NCBI GenBank assembly: GCA_030536615.1
Contig: JAUNPQ010000002.1
Location: forward strand, 1-64,000
DNA: 64,000 nucleotides
Source: Bacteroidales bacterium
GTDB taxonomy: Bacteria > Bacteroidota > Bacteroidia > Bacteroidales > Muribaculaceae
Direction: 5' to 3'
Below are positions 10,360-19,031 of the stretch, in pieces. The notes below the pieces were generated by a model. It searched no databases. It worked only from the letters and a program-made list of their open reading frames with translations, and was not told where the DNA came from. A program made the position numbers and the translations under genes. Within the stretch, counting starts at the first letter, position 1; each line of letters opens with the position of its first letter.

Positions 10360-10701
10360 CTATCCTTTTACGGTGTGATGCATGCCTTTGAGGATGTCAC
10401 TCAGCATCGCACGCCGGTCTCCCTGCAAAAGAATCTCGCTGCCGCGCACACTGCCGCCGGTGCCCATGCGGCGTTTCAGCAAGGCGCCCAATGCCGCCAC
10501 TTCGGCGTCATCCATCTGCGCGGGGCATTCCAGAATGGTGGCCTCTTTGCCGGCACGTCCTTTGCGCTCATAATACAGGTGGAACACACCTGTATTTATG
10601 CCTTTGGCAGGAGTTTGCTCCACACGGGTTTCCTCGCCCGGAGGGAGAGTGTCGCGCATCGCGGCCAGGGCAGCAAACGGATTTCGGCCATCATCAGTCA
10701 T
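10360..10701 (-). CDS. SUI1/YciH-type translation initiation factor homolog
   Basis: A 113-residue protein with the eIF1/SUI1 fold signature in its second half: RKGRAGKEATIL, then LGALLKRRMGTGGSVRG and EILLQGDRR. Bacterial members (YciH) bind the small ribosomal subunit; their physiological role is not firmly settled. The chosen ATG (MTDDGRNPF) overlaps the stop of the upstream lipoprotein gene by 8 bases, a coupling arrangement. Upstream in-frame ATGs at 10713 and 10731 would add up to 10 residues and deepen the overlap. Confidence 0.85.
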   Translation of the reverse strand: MTDDGRNPFAALAAMRDTLPPGEETRVEQTPAKGINTGVFHLYYERKGRAGKEATILECPAQMDDAEVAALGALLKRRMGTGGSVRGSEILLQGDRRAMLSDILKGMHHTVKG

Positions 10702-11191
10702 GGCTATCTTCATTGTGGACGTGTTCGGCATCAGGGTCTATATCGTGGTCCTGAATGAAAATACTGTCACCGTCTGCAAACGTGGACATATCCGCATCGC
10801 GGCCATGTATAAGCATAAGCGGTGTGCGCAGTGCTATCTGTTTCTCAACCGGCAATGCTTTCATAAACGCGTTTACGGAATCAGCATTCAATTCCAGGGC
10901 CCGGCCAAGAATGTTGACTGCGTTCATCATTGCCGCGTCATTCTCACGCACATTGTCTGCAATGACGGCATACACCGTGGCCAGCCGGCACAGCTGCCGC
11001 TCCGTATAAGGTGCCACTGTGTCTGCCATGTCAATTTTTCCGCATAGTTCCATGGCCATAACGTAATTGGCCGAGTCAGCGGCAACTTCTGCCTCTGTAA
11101 TGCTGTCATCAACCGCAGCACTCCCGCCTTTTCCACAGCCGGCAAGCAATGTCACGGCCATAAGTATCAGTGTTCTGTATATGATTTTCAT
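10694..11191 (-). CDS. Lipoprotein of unknown function
   Basis: A 165-residue protein with a lipoprotein signal (LLAGC at about residues 16-20), predicted to be anchored in a membrane. The mature part is helical and acidic (ELCGKIDMADTVAPYTERQ, then repeated alanine/asparagine-rich helices) and ends His/Asp-rich (DPDAEHVHNEDSHD), which might bind metal; that is a guess. No known domain is recognised. It sits between rsmD and the SUI1 gene in the minus-strand run. Confidence 0.75.
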   Translation of the reverse strand: MKIIYRTLILMAVTLLAGCGKGGSAAVDDSITEAEVAADSANYVMAMELCGKIDMADTVAPYTERQLCRLATVYAVIADNVRENDAAMMNAVNILGRALELNADSVNAFMKALPVEKQIALRTPLMLIHGRDADMSTFADGDSIFIQDHDIDPDAEHVHNEDSHD

Positions 11192-11209
11192 GATATTGTC
11201 TATATTTTT

Positions 11210-11812
11210 TTATTCCGGTTTAACTCCGTCATCTTCCGATGTCGTGGAAATTTCTTCCGAGGTCGCGGCATCTTCGTCAGGAATGACAAAGATAGAAAAA
11301 TTCACTGAGCCGTAGGCACGGTGTTCATAAAAAAACGGCAGTTCCGAAAAATCATATTTACCGGAATGCTCCATCACAAATATGCCGCCTTTCTTCAGCA
11401 ATCCCGAGCGGAGTATCCGTACCGGGATATCACCGAATCCCTCCATGTCATACGGGGGATCGGCAAAGATGAAATCAAAAGGCATCCCGGCCGTGTCAAT
11501 GAACCTCAGCGCGTCCGTCCGCAAAGCATGCATATTCCTGTCACCCAGACGCGTTGCAACGCTACAGATGAAATTGTATTGTGTGGCGGCTTTCTCGACT
11601 GCTGTAACTGACAAGCATCCGCGGCTGAGAAGCTCAAAGCTCACGGCACCGGTCCCGGCAAACAGGTCGAGGGCACGCAGCCCCTCAAAGTCCGTCATAT
11701 TCTCCAGAACGTTGAATATGTTCTCGCGCGCGAAGTCTGTGGTGGGACGCGCCGTTATATTTTTAGGCACCTCGAAACGCCGGCGCCCGTACTTTCCTCG
11801 GATTATTCTCAT
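11210..11812 (-). CDS. rsmD: 16S rRNA (guanine966-N2)-methyltransferase RsmD
   Basis: A 200-residue Rossmann-fold methyltransferase. It begins MRIIRGKYGRRRFEVP, typical of RsmD, has the SAM-binding loop ALDLFAGTGAVSFELLSRG near residues 47-65 and the catalytic DPPY motif (FADPPYDMEG) near 118. The family methylates G966 of 16S rRNA late in 30S assembly. An acidic tail of about 20 residues follows the conserved part. The DUF3822 gene next to it is the usual Bacteroidetes neighbour. Confidence 0.93.
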   Translation of the reverse strand: MRIIRGKYGRRRFEVPKNITARPTTDFARENIFNVLENMTDFEGLRALDLFAGTGAVSFELLSRGCLSVTAVEKAATQYNFICSVATRLGDRNMHALRTDALRFIDTAGMPFDFIFADPPYDMEGFGDIPVRILRSGLLKKGGIFVMEHSGKYDFSELPFFYEHRAYGSVNFSIFVIPDEDAATSEEISTTSEDDGVKPE

Positions 11813-11816
11813 TCCT

Positions 11817-12665
11817 TCAGTCTATAAGTGGAATTGTGACAAGTTCAAAAGGAGCATCGAGCGATTCTTTCCCGGAACTGAAAACATCACTGGGAAAAAT
11901 CATCGGCATAACGCATGATATGCTTTTCCTCAGCATAGGCAGCAACCGGTCACGCATGTCAATGTCACCTGACACGATCACACGGTCCGAGGCATTGTCA
12001 AAACTGAGATTCCGGGCTGCCGCCAGAACATAGAACAGCGCATCCTCCGTTGTCTGCACCCGGAAACTGTTGGCCATCAGAAGGCCTTCGGAACCATACG
12101 CCATCACATCAACACGGCCGTTCTCCAGATGAACATGGAGTTTGCCGGCATTGCCCTCCCTGCTTTTGAGCGCGAAATAGCGGCATAGAGGCGCAAGACG
12201 ATGGCTGACACGCGCATGCTCGCCGAACGTGCGCCGCACAAATGACATCAGGGCCGGCGCAACGGCCATGGCTATCGATGTTCCTGCCGACTCCACCGGC
12301 GTTATGACAACGTCAATATCCTCATCCGGATAGATAGCCGAGAACATTTCTATGCACATCTCCGCATCGGCACGATCAGCGGGAACAACCATAAAGCGGC
12401 ATGTGTCAATGAGTATGTCTGTCCCGGCAAAATCAGCCAACAGCAGACGGTTGTCATAAACAGCCTCCTCAAAGGCGTGCATGTCTATGCCTCCTGTGGA
12501 TGGATCAGCCTCGACGGGCAGCCGGCGCCACAGCATGGGATTATCATTGACACGCGATGTTATGGCAACATCCACGGCCATAGGTGATACCCGCAGAGCC
12601 AGACGCGACATCTCCGGCCGCGGAACCAGTGACGGCTCAAGCGGCATAAGTCCGGTCGCCGTCAT
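11817..12665 (-). CDS. DUF3822 family protein
   Basis: A 282-residue protein recognised as DUF3822 by its place next to rsmD and by features such as CRFMVVPADRADAEMC, FALKSREGNAGKLHVHLENG and VIVSGDID. The fold resembles the actin-like ATPase/PilM type in outline (inference). The biochemical role is unknown. The start overlaps the stop of the pseudouridine synthase gene by 4 bases, and the next gene begins 4 bases downstream, so the genes are co-transcribed. Confidence 0.75.
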   Translation of the reverse strand: MTATGLMPLEPSLVPRPEMSRLALRVSPMAVDVAITSRVNDNPMLWRRLPVEADPSTGGIDMHAFEEAVYDNRLLLADFAGTDILIDTCRFMVVPADRADAEMCIEMFSAIYPDEDIDVVITPVESAGTSIAMAVAPALMSFVRRTFGEHARVSHRLAPLCRYFALKSREGNAGKLHVHLENGRVDVMAYGSEGLLMANSFRVQTTEDALFYVLAAARNLSFDNASDRVIVSGDIDMRDRLLPMLRKSISCVMPMIFPSDVFSSGKESLDAPFELVTIPLID

Positions 12666-13606
12666 ACCAGCCGCGTGAATGATGCCGGCAACGGTGCTTC
12701 AAACCGCATGTCGGCACGGGTTATGGGATGAACAAAACGCAGTGTTCTGGCGTGGAGTGCCACACGGTGTGCCGGCGATGTGCGTGCGCCGTATTTGCGG
12801 TCTCCGGCAATAGGATGCCCCATGTCATGCATGTGCACGCGTATCTGGTTCTTACGGCCTGTGTCAAGACTTATGTCAAGTAGCGAATAGCCGTTGCGGC
12901 TTTTCACGAGTTTCCAGCGTGTCACGGCAAGCTTGCCCTCCTCGGGATTATCGGTGGAATAGACTGTCATGCGCGTGTTCTCAGCCAGATAGCTGCGTAT
13001 AGTGCCCTCTTTCTTTTCCGGAACACCTTCCACAATCGCGGCATAACGCCGGTCTATCACCATATTGTTCCAGTTGTGCTGCATGTTCAGTTTTGCCTCT
13101 TCACTCTTGGCGAACATCATCAGTCCGGAGGTGTGCTGGTCAAGCCTGTGCACAATGAAAAGCATATTGCGCTGGTCACGGCGTTTCAGATAGTCACGCA
13201 AAAGGGAATAGGCTGTTCCCTCCTTCACGCGGTCATTGCCCACAGACAGGAGTCCATAGCCCTTGTTGACAACTATGATGTCATCATCCTCATACACAAT
13301 TTTCAGCCGAGGATTTGAGAATGTCTGCCATTGGCGGCTTATGTTGACCTGTATGTCTGAGGCGGCTGTCACCGGCTGATCAAAACGCGTGGTGACATTG
13401 CCGTCAACCATGACCTGCCCGTGTTTCAGAAAGTCTTTTACAGTGAGGCGCTTGCGGTGGGGCATGGCCGCATAGAGAGCGTCAAGCAGACCCACTGCGG
13501 TAGCATCGGCCGTGGAGGCATTCACCGTGATTTTCTCTATCACATCAGGGCGATAGGGTGCTCTCTCCGCACCCGGCTTGTGGCTAAGCTGTCTTTTTTT
13601 TGCCAT
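12662..13606 (-). CDS. RluA-family pseudouridine synthase
   Basis: A 314-residue RNA pseudouridine synthase. An S4-like RNA-binding region (VKDFLKHGQVMVDG, about residues 56-75) precedes the catalytic domain, whose hallmark HRLDQHTSG (near residue 153) carries the catalytic aspartate. Later motifs are LDTGRKNQIRVHM and HPIAGDRKYG. Family members modify 23S rRNA or tRNA uridines; the exact target site cannot be read from the sequence. It lies 5 bases after topA. Confidence 0.9.
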   Translation of the reverse strand: MAKKRQLSHKPGAERAPYRPDVIEKITVNASTADATAVGLLDALYAAMPHRKRLTVKDFLKHGQVMVDGNVTTRFDQPVTAASDIQVNISRQWQTFSNPRLKIVYEDDDIIVVNKGYGLLSVGNDRVKEGTAYSLLRDYLKRRDQRNMLFIVHRLDQHTSGLMMFAKSEEAKLNMQHNWNNMVIDRRYAAIVEGVPEKKEGTIRSYLAENTRMTVYSTDNPEEGKLAVTRWKLVKSRNGYSLLDISLDTGRKNQIRVHMHDMGHPIAGDRKYGARTSPAHRVALHARTLRFVHPITRADMRFEAPLPASFTRLV

Positions 13607-13611
13607 GGCTG

Positions 13612-15951
13612 TTATTGTTTTTTACGCGCGCCACGCCGCGGGGCACGTTTCGGTTTCTGTTCCTGCTGGGCCATTATCGCGCGACAATCTTCAAGTGTGA
13701 GTGCCGAGGGGTCTGTGACACTTTTGGGTATCTTGTAGTTTGTACCGTCAGCAGAGATATACACGCCATAGCGTCCGTTGAGGATGCGCACCTCCGGAGC
13801 ATCCGCAAATGTCTTGACAATCTTGTTGCGCTCTTCCGCCCGCTTGCTTTCAATCAGCTCCACCGCCTCAGGCAGGGTTATTGATACACAGTCAAGAGAG
13901 TCAGGGACTGATATGTATTTGCCATCGTGTCTGACATAGGGTCCGAAGCGGCCCACACCAACACTGACAGCCTTGCCCTCATAGTCACCAAGCTGACGCG
14001 AACAGGAAAAAAGCCTCAGAGCCTCCTCGAGGGTTATGGTCTCAAGGGACTGCCCTTTCTGAAGCGATGCGAAACGCGGCTTTGTGTCACCGTCATTTGT
14101 TCCGATCTGTACCAGCGGCCCGAAACGTCCTATTTTCACTGATACCGGTTTGCCCGATTCCGGATCTGTTCCCAGAAGACGCTCTCCGACCTTATGTTCC
14201 AGACGCATATTCATGGCACTTTCCACATCCGGGTGAAAACCGTGATAGAAACTGTTTATCTCATTTGTCCACTTAAGTTCTCCCTCGGCTATCCGGTCAA
14301 ACTTGCCTTCCACCTGAGCGGTGAAGTTATAATCAAGAATCCGGGGAAAATATTCAGTCAGGAATCTGTTCACAATCACACCGATGTCAGTGGGTATCAG
14401 CTTCCCTTTCTCGGCGCCGAATGTCTCTGTGTGGTCTTTTTCAGTGATTTTGCCATCCTTGAGCAAGAGAGTGACAACCGTCCGCTCAACACCGGCACGT
14501 TCTCCTTTTTCCACATACTCGCGCTGCTGTATGGTGGAGATTGTGGGCGCATAGGTCGACGGGCGTCCAATGCCAAGTTCCTCAAGTTTCTTGACCAGCG
14601 ATGCCTCCGTGTAGCGTGGAGGCTGCTGGGTGAAGCGTTCGGCAGCCGTGATATCACCGCAGCTGAGGGTGTCGCCTTTTTCAAGCCGGGGCAATATTCC
14701 CTCCGGGGCTGTTTCCGCTGATTCGTCATCATGTCCCTCGATGTATACGTTCAGGAAGCCGTCGAATTTTATCACCTCGCCCGATGCCGTGAATGACTCG
14801 GGACGCGCGGATATGGCTATGTCAACCGTTGTTTTCTCTATCTCGGCATCGGCCATCTGTGAGGCAATGGTCCGTTTCCATATGAGATTGTAGAGGCGCT
14901 TTTCCTGTGACGTACCGTCAATGGCGTGTCGGTCCATATAAGTGGGGCGGATGGCCTCATGGGCTTCCTGCGCGCCCTTTGAACTTGTGTGGTAATGGCG
15001 CACTTTCAGATACTTCGGCCCGATGGTATCAGCTATCTCACGGCTTATGCTGTCTATGGCCAGACTTGACAGGTTGAGCGAGTCAGTACGCATGTAGGTG
15101 ATGTGTCCGGCCTCGTAGAGCCGCTGGGCAACCATCATTGTCTGTGACACGGTGAAACCGAGTTTGCGCGAGGCCTCCTGCTGCAATGTGGAGGTTGTGA
15201 ACGGCGGCGCAGGGCTTTTGCGCAAGGGCTTGACCTGGACATCACTCACTTCATAGCGCACGTCCGCTCCTGAGCAATCCTCAAGGAATCTGCGTGCGGC
15301 ATCAACCTCCGGGAGGCGTCTTGACAGTTCGGCACGGAAAGTCTGGCCACCGGCGGTGGTGAAGTGTCCGGTGACACGCATATAAGGCTCTGCCTTGAAT
15401 TTCTTTATCTCCTCCTCGCGGTCAACGATAAGGCGCACGGCCACTGACTGCACGCGGCCCGCTGACAACGAGGGCTTTATCTTTTTCCACAGCACCGGTG
15501 ACAATTCAAAACCCACTATGCGGTCCAGAACACGACGGGCCTGCTGCGCGTCCACAAGATTGAGATCAATGCCCCGGGGATGCGCTATGGCGTTGAGAAT
15601 AGCGCTCTTGGTGATCTCATGAAAAACTATGCGCCGCGTGCGGTCTGCCTTGAGTCCAAGCACCTCATACAGATGCCAGGCTATGGCTTCTCCCTCGCGG
15701 TCTTCATCGGAAGCAAGCCATACGGTCTGGGCGTTTGCCGCAGCTTTTTTTAATTCAGAAACAAGCGTTTTCTTGTCCTCGGGTATCTCATAGACAGGTT
15801 TATAGTCATTGTCAACTTCAATACTGAAGTTCTTCTTGCACAGGTCGCGGATATGGCCATAACTGGACATGACCTTGTAGTCGCTGCCCAGAAATTTCTC
15901 AATTGTCTTTGCTTTTGCCGGTGACTCGACGATAACGAGATTTTTCAGCAT
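13612..15951 (-). CDS. topA: DNA topoisomerase I
   Basis: A type IA topoisomerase of 779 residues that relaxes negative supercoils. The Toprim domain begins at once (VIVESPAKAKTIEKFLG), DEDREGEAIAWHL follows near residue 95, and the active-site tyrosine is in HITYMRTDSLNLSS near residue 285. Repeated C-terminal modules (GRFGPLVQIG, GRFGPYVRHDG, GRYGVYISADG) replace the zinc fingers of the E. coli enzyme and end in a basic tail. An upstream in-frame ATG at 16014 is rejected because the -7 box (15983-15990) lies downstream of it. First gene of a seven-gene minus-strand run. Confidence 0.95.
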   Translation of the reverse strand: MLKNLVIVESPAKAKTIEKFLGSDYKVMSSYGHIRDLCKKNFSIEVDNDYKPVYEIPEDKKTLVSELKKAAANAQTVWLASDEDREGEAIAWHLYEVLGLKADRTRRIVFHEITKSAILNAIAHPRGIDLNLVDAQQARRVLDRIVGFELSPVLWKKIKPSLSAGRVQSVAVRLIVDREEEIKKFKAEPYMRVTGHFTTAGGQTFRAELSRRLPEVDAARRFLEDCSGADVRYEVSDVQVKPLRKSPAPPFTTSTLQQEASRKLGFTVSQTMMVAQRLYEAGHITYMRTDSLNLSSLAIDSISREIADTIGPKYLKVRHYHTSSKGAQEAHEAIRPTYMDRHAIDGTSQEKRLYNLIWKRTIASQMADAEIEKTTVDIAISARPESFTASGEVIKFDGFLNVYIEGHDDESAETAPEGILPRLEKGDTLSCGDITAAERFTQQPPRYTEASLVKKLEELGIGRPSTYAPTISTIQQREYVEKGERAGVERTVVTLLLKDGKITEKDHTETFGAEKGKLIPTDIGVIVNRFLTEYFPRILDYNFTAQVEGKFDRIAEGELKWTNEINSFYHGFHPDVESAMNMRLEHKVGERLLGTDPESGKPVSVKIGRFGPLVQIGTNDGDTKPRFASLQKGQSLETITLEEALRLFSCSRQLGDYEGKAVSVGVGRFGPYVRHDGKYISVPDSLDCVSITLPEAVELIESKRAEERNKIVKTFADAPEVRILNGRYGVYISADGTNYKIPKSVTDPSALTLEDCRAIMAQQEQKPKRAPRRGARKKQ

Positions 15952-15982
15952 AAAATATGGTAGTGTTTTCAGATTAATGCTG

Positions 15983-15990
15983 CAAAAGTA
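15983..15990 (-). promoter_or_regulatory. -7 element for topA
   Basis: On the minus strand TACTTTTG matches TAnnTTTG. No good TTG is seen at the -33 position. The implied leader to the ATG at 15951 is about 25 bases. Confidence 0.5.
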
Positions 15991-16123
15991 AGAAAAAGAA
16001 TTCACTCCCGGCACTATTTTTATTTTTTTAATATCACCACGCGCACGCGTATGCGCGAGACCGTGAACATCGAAAAATAGTTAATAAAAAACTGATTTTA
16101 GGTGAAATTACGCTCATGTTTAT

Positions 16124-16131
16124 TAACTTTG
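16124..16131 (+). promoter_or_regulatory. -7 element for coaX
   Basis: TAACTTTG, a full TAnnTTTG match; the -33 region is weak. It lies downstream of the longest-frame ATG (16102), which therefore cannot be the start. Confidence 0.5.
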
Positions 16132-16152
16132 CGGGGAAATGTAGTGTCTTCA

Positions 16153-16935
16153 ATGTCTGACTGCACATATACCCTGACCATTGACCGCGGCAACACAAGC
16201 GCCAAACTTGCAATATGGAGGTCGCCGGAGTCATACGGCGGCACGTCGCAACACGTCGGCATGCCGGAATGCTGCCGGCGCATATGTGTGCGGATGCTGA
16301 CAGCCGCGGACATTGCCGGCATTTGCCGCGATTATGACATATGCCGGGCCATATGGTGCTCTGTGGCCGATGACGCCGACACACCCTCCGAGGCCTTGCA
16401 GCTTCTGCAGCAGCTATGCCCCGCAGTGACGGTGCTGACCGTTGACACCCCCACCCCGCTCACCGTGGGCTATGCAACCCCCCATACTCTCGGCGTTGAC
16501 AGGCTGGCCGCCGCCGTGGGCGCTTACTCGCTTGCGGAATGCCACGGACGCGACATTCTTGTCTCTGACATCGGCACGGCCATAACCTATGACCATGTCA
16601 GTCCCGCCGGACAATACGAGGGAGGCAACATTGCTCCGGGCATATTCATGCGCCTGTGCGCCCTGCACCACTACACGGCACGGCTGCCGCAGACAGAGAC
16701 TGACGGCCCGGTGCCCCTGTGGGGATATGACACTGACACAGCTCTGCGCTCCGGGGCTATAAACGGCGTTGTGGCAGAACTGGAGTTTTACCGCAGCCGT
16801 CTGGGTGAGGACAGCGCCGTGGTGCTCACCGGCGGAGCTGCCGCACTTATTGCCGACAGACTTTCATTCAAACCGACAGTCATCCCTGACCTTGTGGGAC
16901 TTGGATTATACTTCATCCTGCATTTCAACCAATAA
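16153..16935 (+). CDS. coaX: Type III pantothenate kinase
   Basis: Catalyses the first step of coenzyme A synthesis. At 260 residues it has the expected length. The phosphate loop TIDRGNTSAKLAIW fits the D-x-G-N-T pattern, the second phosphate motif is SDIGTAITYD (near residue 140), and GVDRLAAAVGA and GGNIAPGIFMR are typical of the family. The start at 16153 follows from the -7 box at 16124-16131. It leads a plus-strand series with the outer-membrane and lptC genes. Confidence 0.92.
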   Translation: MSDCTYTLTIDRGNTSAKLAIWRSPESYGGTSQHVGMPECCRRICVRMLTAADIAGICRDYDICRAIWCSVADDADTPSEALQLLQQLCPAVTVLTVDTPTPLTVGYATPHTLGVDRLAAAVGAYSLAECHGRDILVSDIGTAITYDHVSPAGQYEGGNIAPGIFMRLCALHHYTARLPQTETDGPVPLWGYDTDTALRSGAINGVVAELEFYRSRLGEDSAVVLTGGAAALIADRLSFKPTVIPDLVGLGLYFILHFNQ

Positions 16936-17008
16936 AACTGAATCTTTCAACAGCATACAGACATTGCCTCAAGGCACATAGAAACCAGAAAAAAACATCG
17001 AATTCCAT

Positions 17009-18262
17009 ATGATGAAACCCATCAAGACACTGACAGTCATCCTTTTCACCGCCATTTCAGTTCTGGCGACAATGGCCCAGAACTCCGTCATATCGCCCTA
17101 CTCACGTTTCGGCTACGGCATACTCAGCGACAATGCCACCTCAGCCCAACGCTCAATGGGCGGAGTGGGCTACGCCATGCAATCCGGGCGCCAGACAAAT
17201 GTGATGAATCCGGCATCGTACGCAGCCATTGACTCACTGACTTTCCTCTTTGACATGGGCGTTGACTTCACAACCCTATGGAGCAAAGAAAACGGCCACA
17301 GCGAGAAAAATTATGGCGGAGGCCTTGACTACATCACCCTTCAGGTACCCATAGGCAAACACATGGGCGCATCGGTGGGACTGCTTCCCTACGGCTCCAC
17401 GGGATACTCTTTCGGGAGCAAAATCAACAACGGAGCCACAAGCCGCAGCGGCTCGGGCAGTCTCAACCAGCTCTATCTGGGCTTTGCCGGCAATCCGTTC
17501 AAAGGCTTCTACGTGGGCTTCAATTTCGCCTACCTCTTCGGGACCATCGTAAACCAGGACTATGTAGTGGCCTCGATAGGCTCAACCTCGCTCTTTGAAA
17601 GACAGATGTCCGTGCGCGACTGGCGCGCCGACATCGGCATACAGTATAACCTGCCCATCACACGTCAGGACGAAGTCACACTCGGCGTGGTCTATTCCCC
17701 GCGCAAAGACCTGCACGGAAACGTCTACGGAATCTATTACGACACATCAGTCACACCCGTTGTCCCTGACACCGTTAATGCCGGTGACCACCGCATGAAA
17801 GGCCGTTACTCCACCCCTGAATCATGGGGCGCGGGATTAAACTGGAAACACGGCAGCACACTGATGGTTGAGGCCGACTTCACCTATCAGCCATGGTCAA
17901 AAGCCAAATTCGGAGCCATTGAGCATTTTGAATCCACAACTTTTGCCGACCGCTACCGCATAGCCGGCGGCCTGCAGTTCACACCCGCACAACGCGGAGG
18001 TTACTTCAAACGCATTAACTACCGTATGGGTGCCTTCTACAACCGCGATTACATAACCGTACGCGGCAACAACGTGCGCGACATCGGCGTATCTCTTGGT
18101 TTCGGATTCCCGGTGCCGGCATTCAAGACCATAGTCAATCTCGGCTTTGAATACCGCCATCGTCAGGCCTATCCGCAGGCCCTTCTCAAAGAGAATTACC
18201 TCAACATCACACTCGGCATAAACTTCAACGAGATGTGGTTCAGGAAAAACAAACTTTATTGA
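17009..18262 (+). CDS. Outer-membrane beta-barrel protein (FadL/OmpP1-like)
   Basis: 417 residues with a signal peptide ending near ATMAQ and a mature start SVISPYSRFGYGIL, typical of Bacteroidetes FadL-like barrels. The body alternates short beta segments, with MNPASYAAIDSLTFLFD near the N-terminus and a C-terminal strand set. FadL-type proteins take up hydrophobic molecules, but the substrate here is unknown. It lies 73 bases after coaX and 43 bases before lptC. A second ATG one codon later (17012) is possible. Confidence 0.75.
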   Translation: MMKPIKTLTVILFTAISVLATMAQNSVISPYSRFGYGILSDNATSAQRSMGGVGYAMQSGRQTNVMNPASYAAIDSLTFLFDMGVDFTTLWSKENGHSEKNYGGGLDYITLQVPIGKHMGASVGLLPYGSTGYSFGSKINNGATSRSGSGSLNQLYLGFAGNPFKGFYVGFNFAYLFGTIVNQDYVVASIGSTSLFERQMSVRDWRADIGIQYNLPITRQDEVTLGVVYSPRKDLHGNVYGIYYDTSVTPVVPDTVNAGDHRMKGRYSTPESWGAGLNWKHGSTLMVEADFTYQPWSKAKFGAIEHFESTTFADRYRIAGGLQFTPAQRGGYFKRINYRMGAFYNRDYITVRGNNVRDIGVSLGFGFPVPAFKTIVNLGFEYRHRQAYPQALLKENYLNITLGINFNEMWFRKNKLY

Positions 18263-18305
18263 TCGGAGCGTCAACCCTTTCCGGAAACCACATCCCACCG
18301 CATAT

Positions 18306-18998
18306 ATGCGCAGTCTGCTCACATTCCCCGCGCTCATTCTCCTTGCAGGCATCATAGCCTCGTGCGAGGATGAAAAGCGCACATATGTGGCAAACATCAC
18401 AGACCCTGCGCACACGCCGACAATGGTCACGGAAAATGTCTCCACGCTGATAAGTGACTCCGGCTACACCCGATATCACATAACCAGCCCCATATGGAAC
18501 ATCTACGACGAAGCCAAAGATCCGTTCTGGACATTTCCCCGGGGACTTGAGCTGGAGCAATATGATCTGGCCATGCGGCCGGCGGCCAACATGCGGTGCG
18601 ACAGTGCCGTCTACTTCTCAAACCGCCGCCTCTGGCGTCTGGACGGCGATGTGGTGATGGTCAACGTGCTCCGCGACTCTTTCCTGACACAACAGCTTTT
18701 CTGGGATCAGACAGCATCCAAGCTCTACTCAGACTCTTTCATACACATAGTGCGGTCAAACCACATCATAGAGGGCTATGGGTTCATCTCCAACCAGGAA
18801 ATGACCGAATACTCCGTAAACCGACCCACGGCCATCATCCCTCTTGACCCTGAGAAGACACCCGGTTCACATGCGCCGGCCGCCGACACCGCTGCCGGGC
18901 AACAATATACCGACCCCTCCGGCCGCCCCATGGCCCCCATACGCGCCTCACAACGCGCAGCCACCGCCCGTGAGTTCCTGACTCCGCAGAATCCATAA
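18306..18998 (+). CDS. lptC: LPS export periplasmic protein LptC (lipoprotein form)
   Basis: A 230-residue protein with a lipobox (IIASC at residues 16-20), as in Bacteroidetes LptC, instead of the membrane helix of E. coli. The LptC beta-jellyroll follows (SGYTRYHITSPIWNIYDEA, then VYFSNRRLWRLDGDVVMVN). It takes LPS from the LptBFG extractor and passes it to LptA. The last 50 residues are proline/alanine-rich and probably disordered. The order coaX, barrel, lptC, CNNM protein supports the call. Confidence 0.85.
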   Translation: MRSLLTFPALILLAGIIASCEDEKRTYVANITDPAHTPTMVTENVSTLISDSGYTRYHITSPIWNIYDEAKDPFWTFPRGLELEQYDLAMRPAANMRCDSAVYFSNRRLWRLDGDVVMVNVLRDSFLTQQLFWDQTASKLYSDSFIHIVRSNHIIEGYGFISNQEMTEYSVNRPTAIIPLDPEKTPGSHAPAADTAAGQQYTDPSGRPMAPIRASQRAATAREFLTPQNP

Positions 18999-19031
18999 AA
19001 CAATTATAAGTACAAGCACCTCCCATAACAC

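Noticed and set aside
16102..16152. Upstream start for coaX
   Set aside because: The -7 box (16124-16131) lies downstream of this ATG and the extra residues do not match family N-termini.
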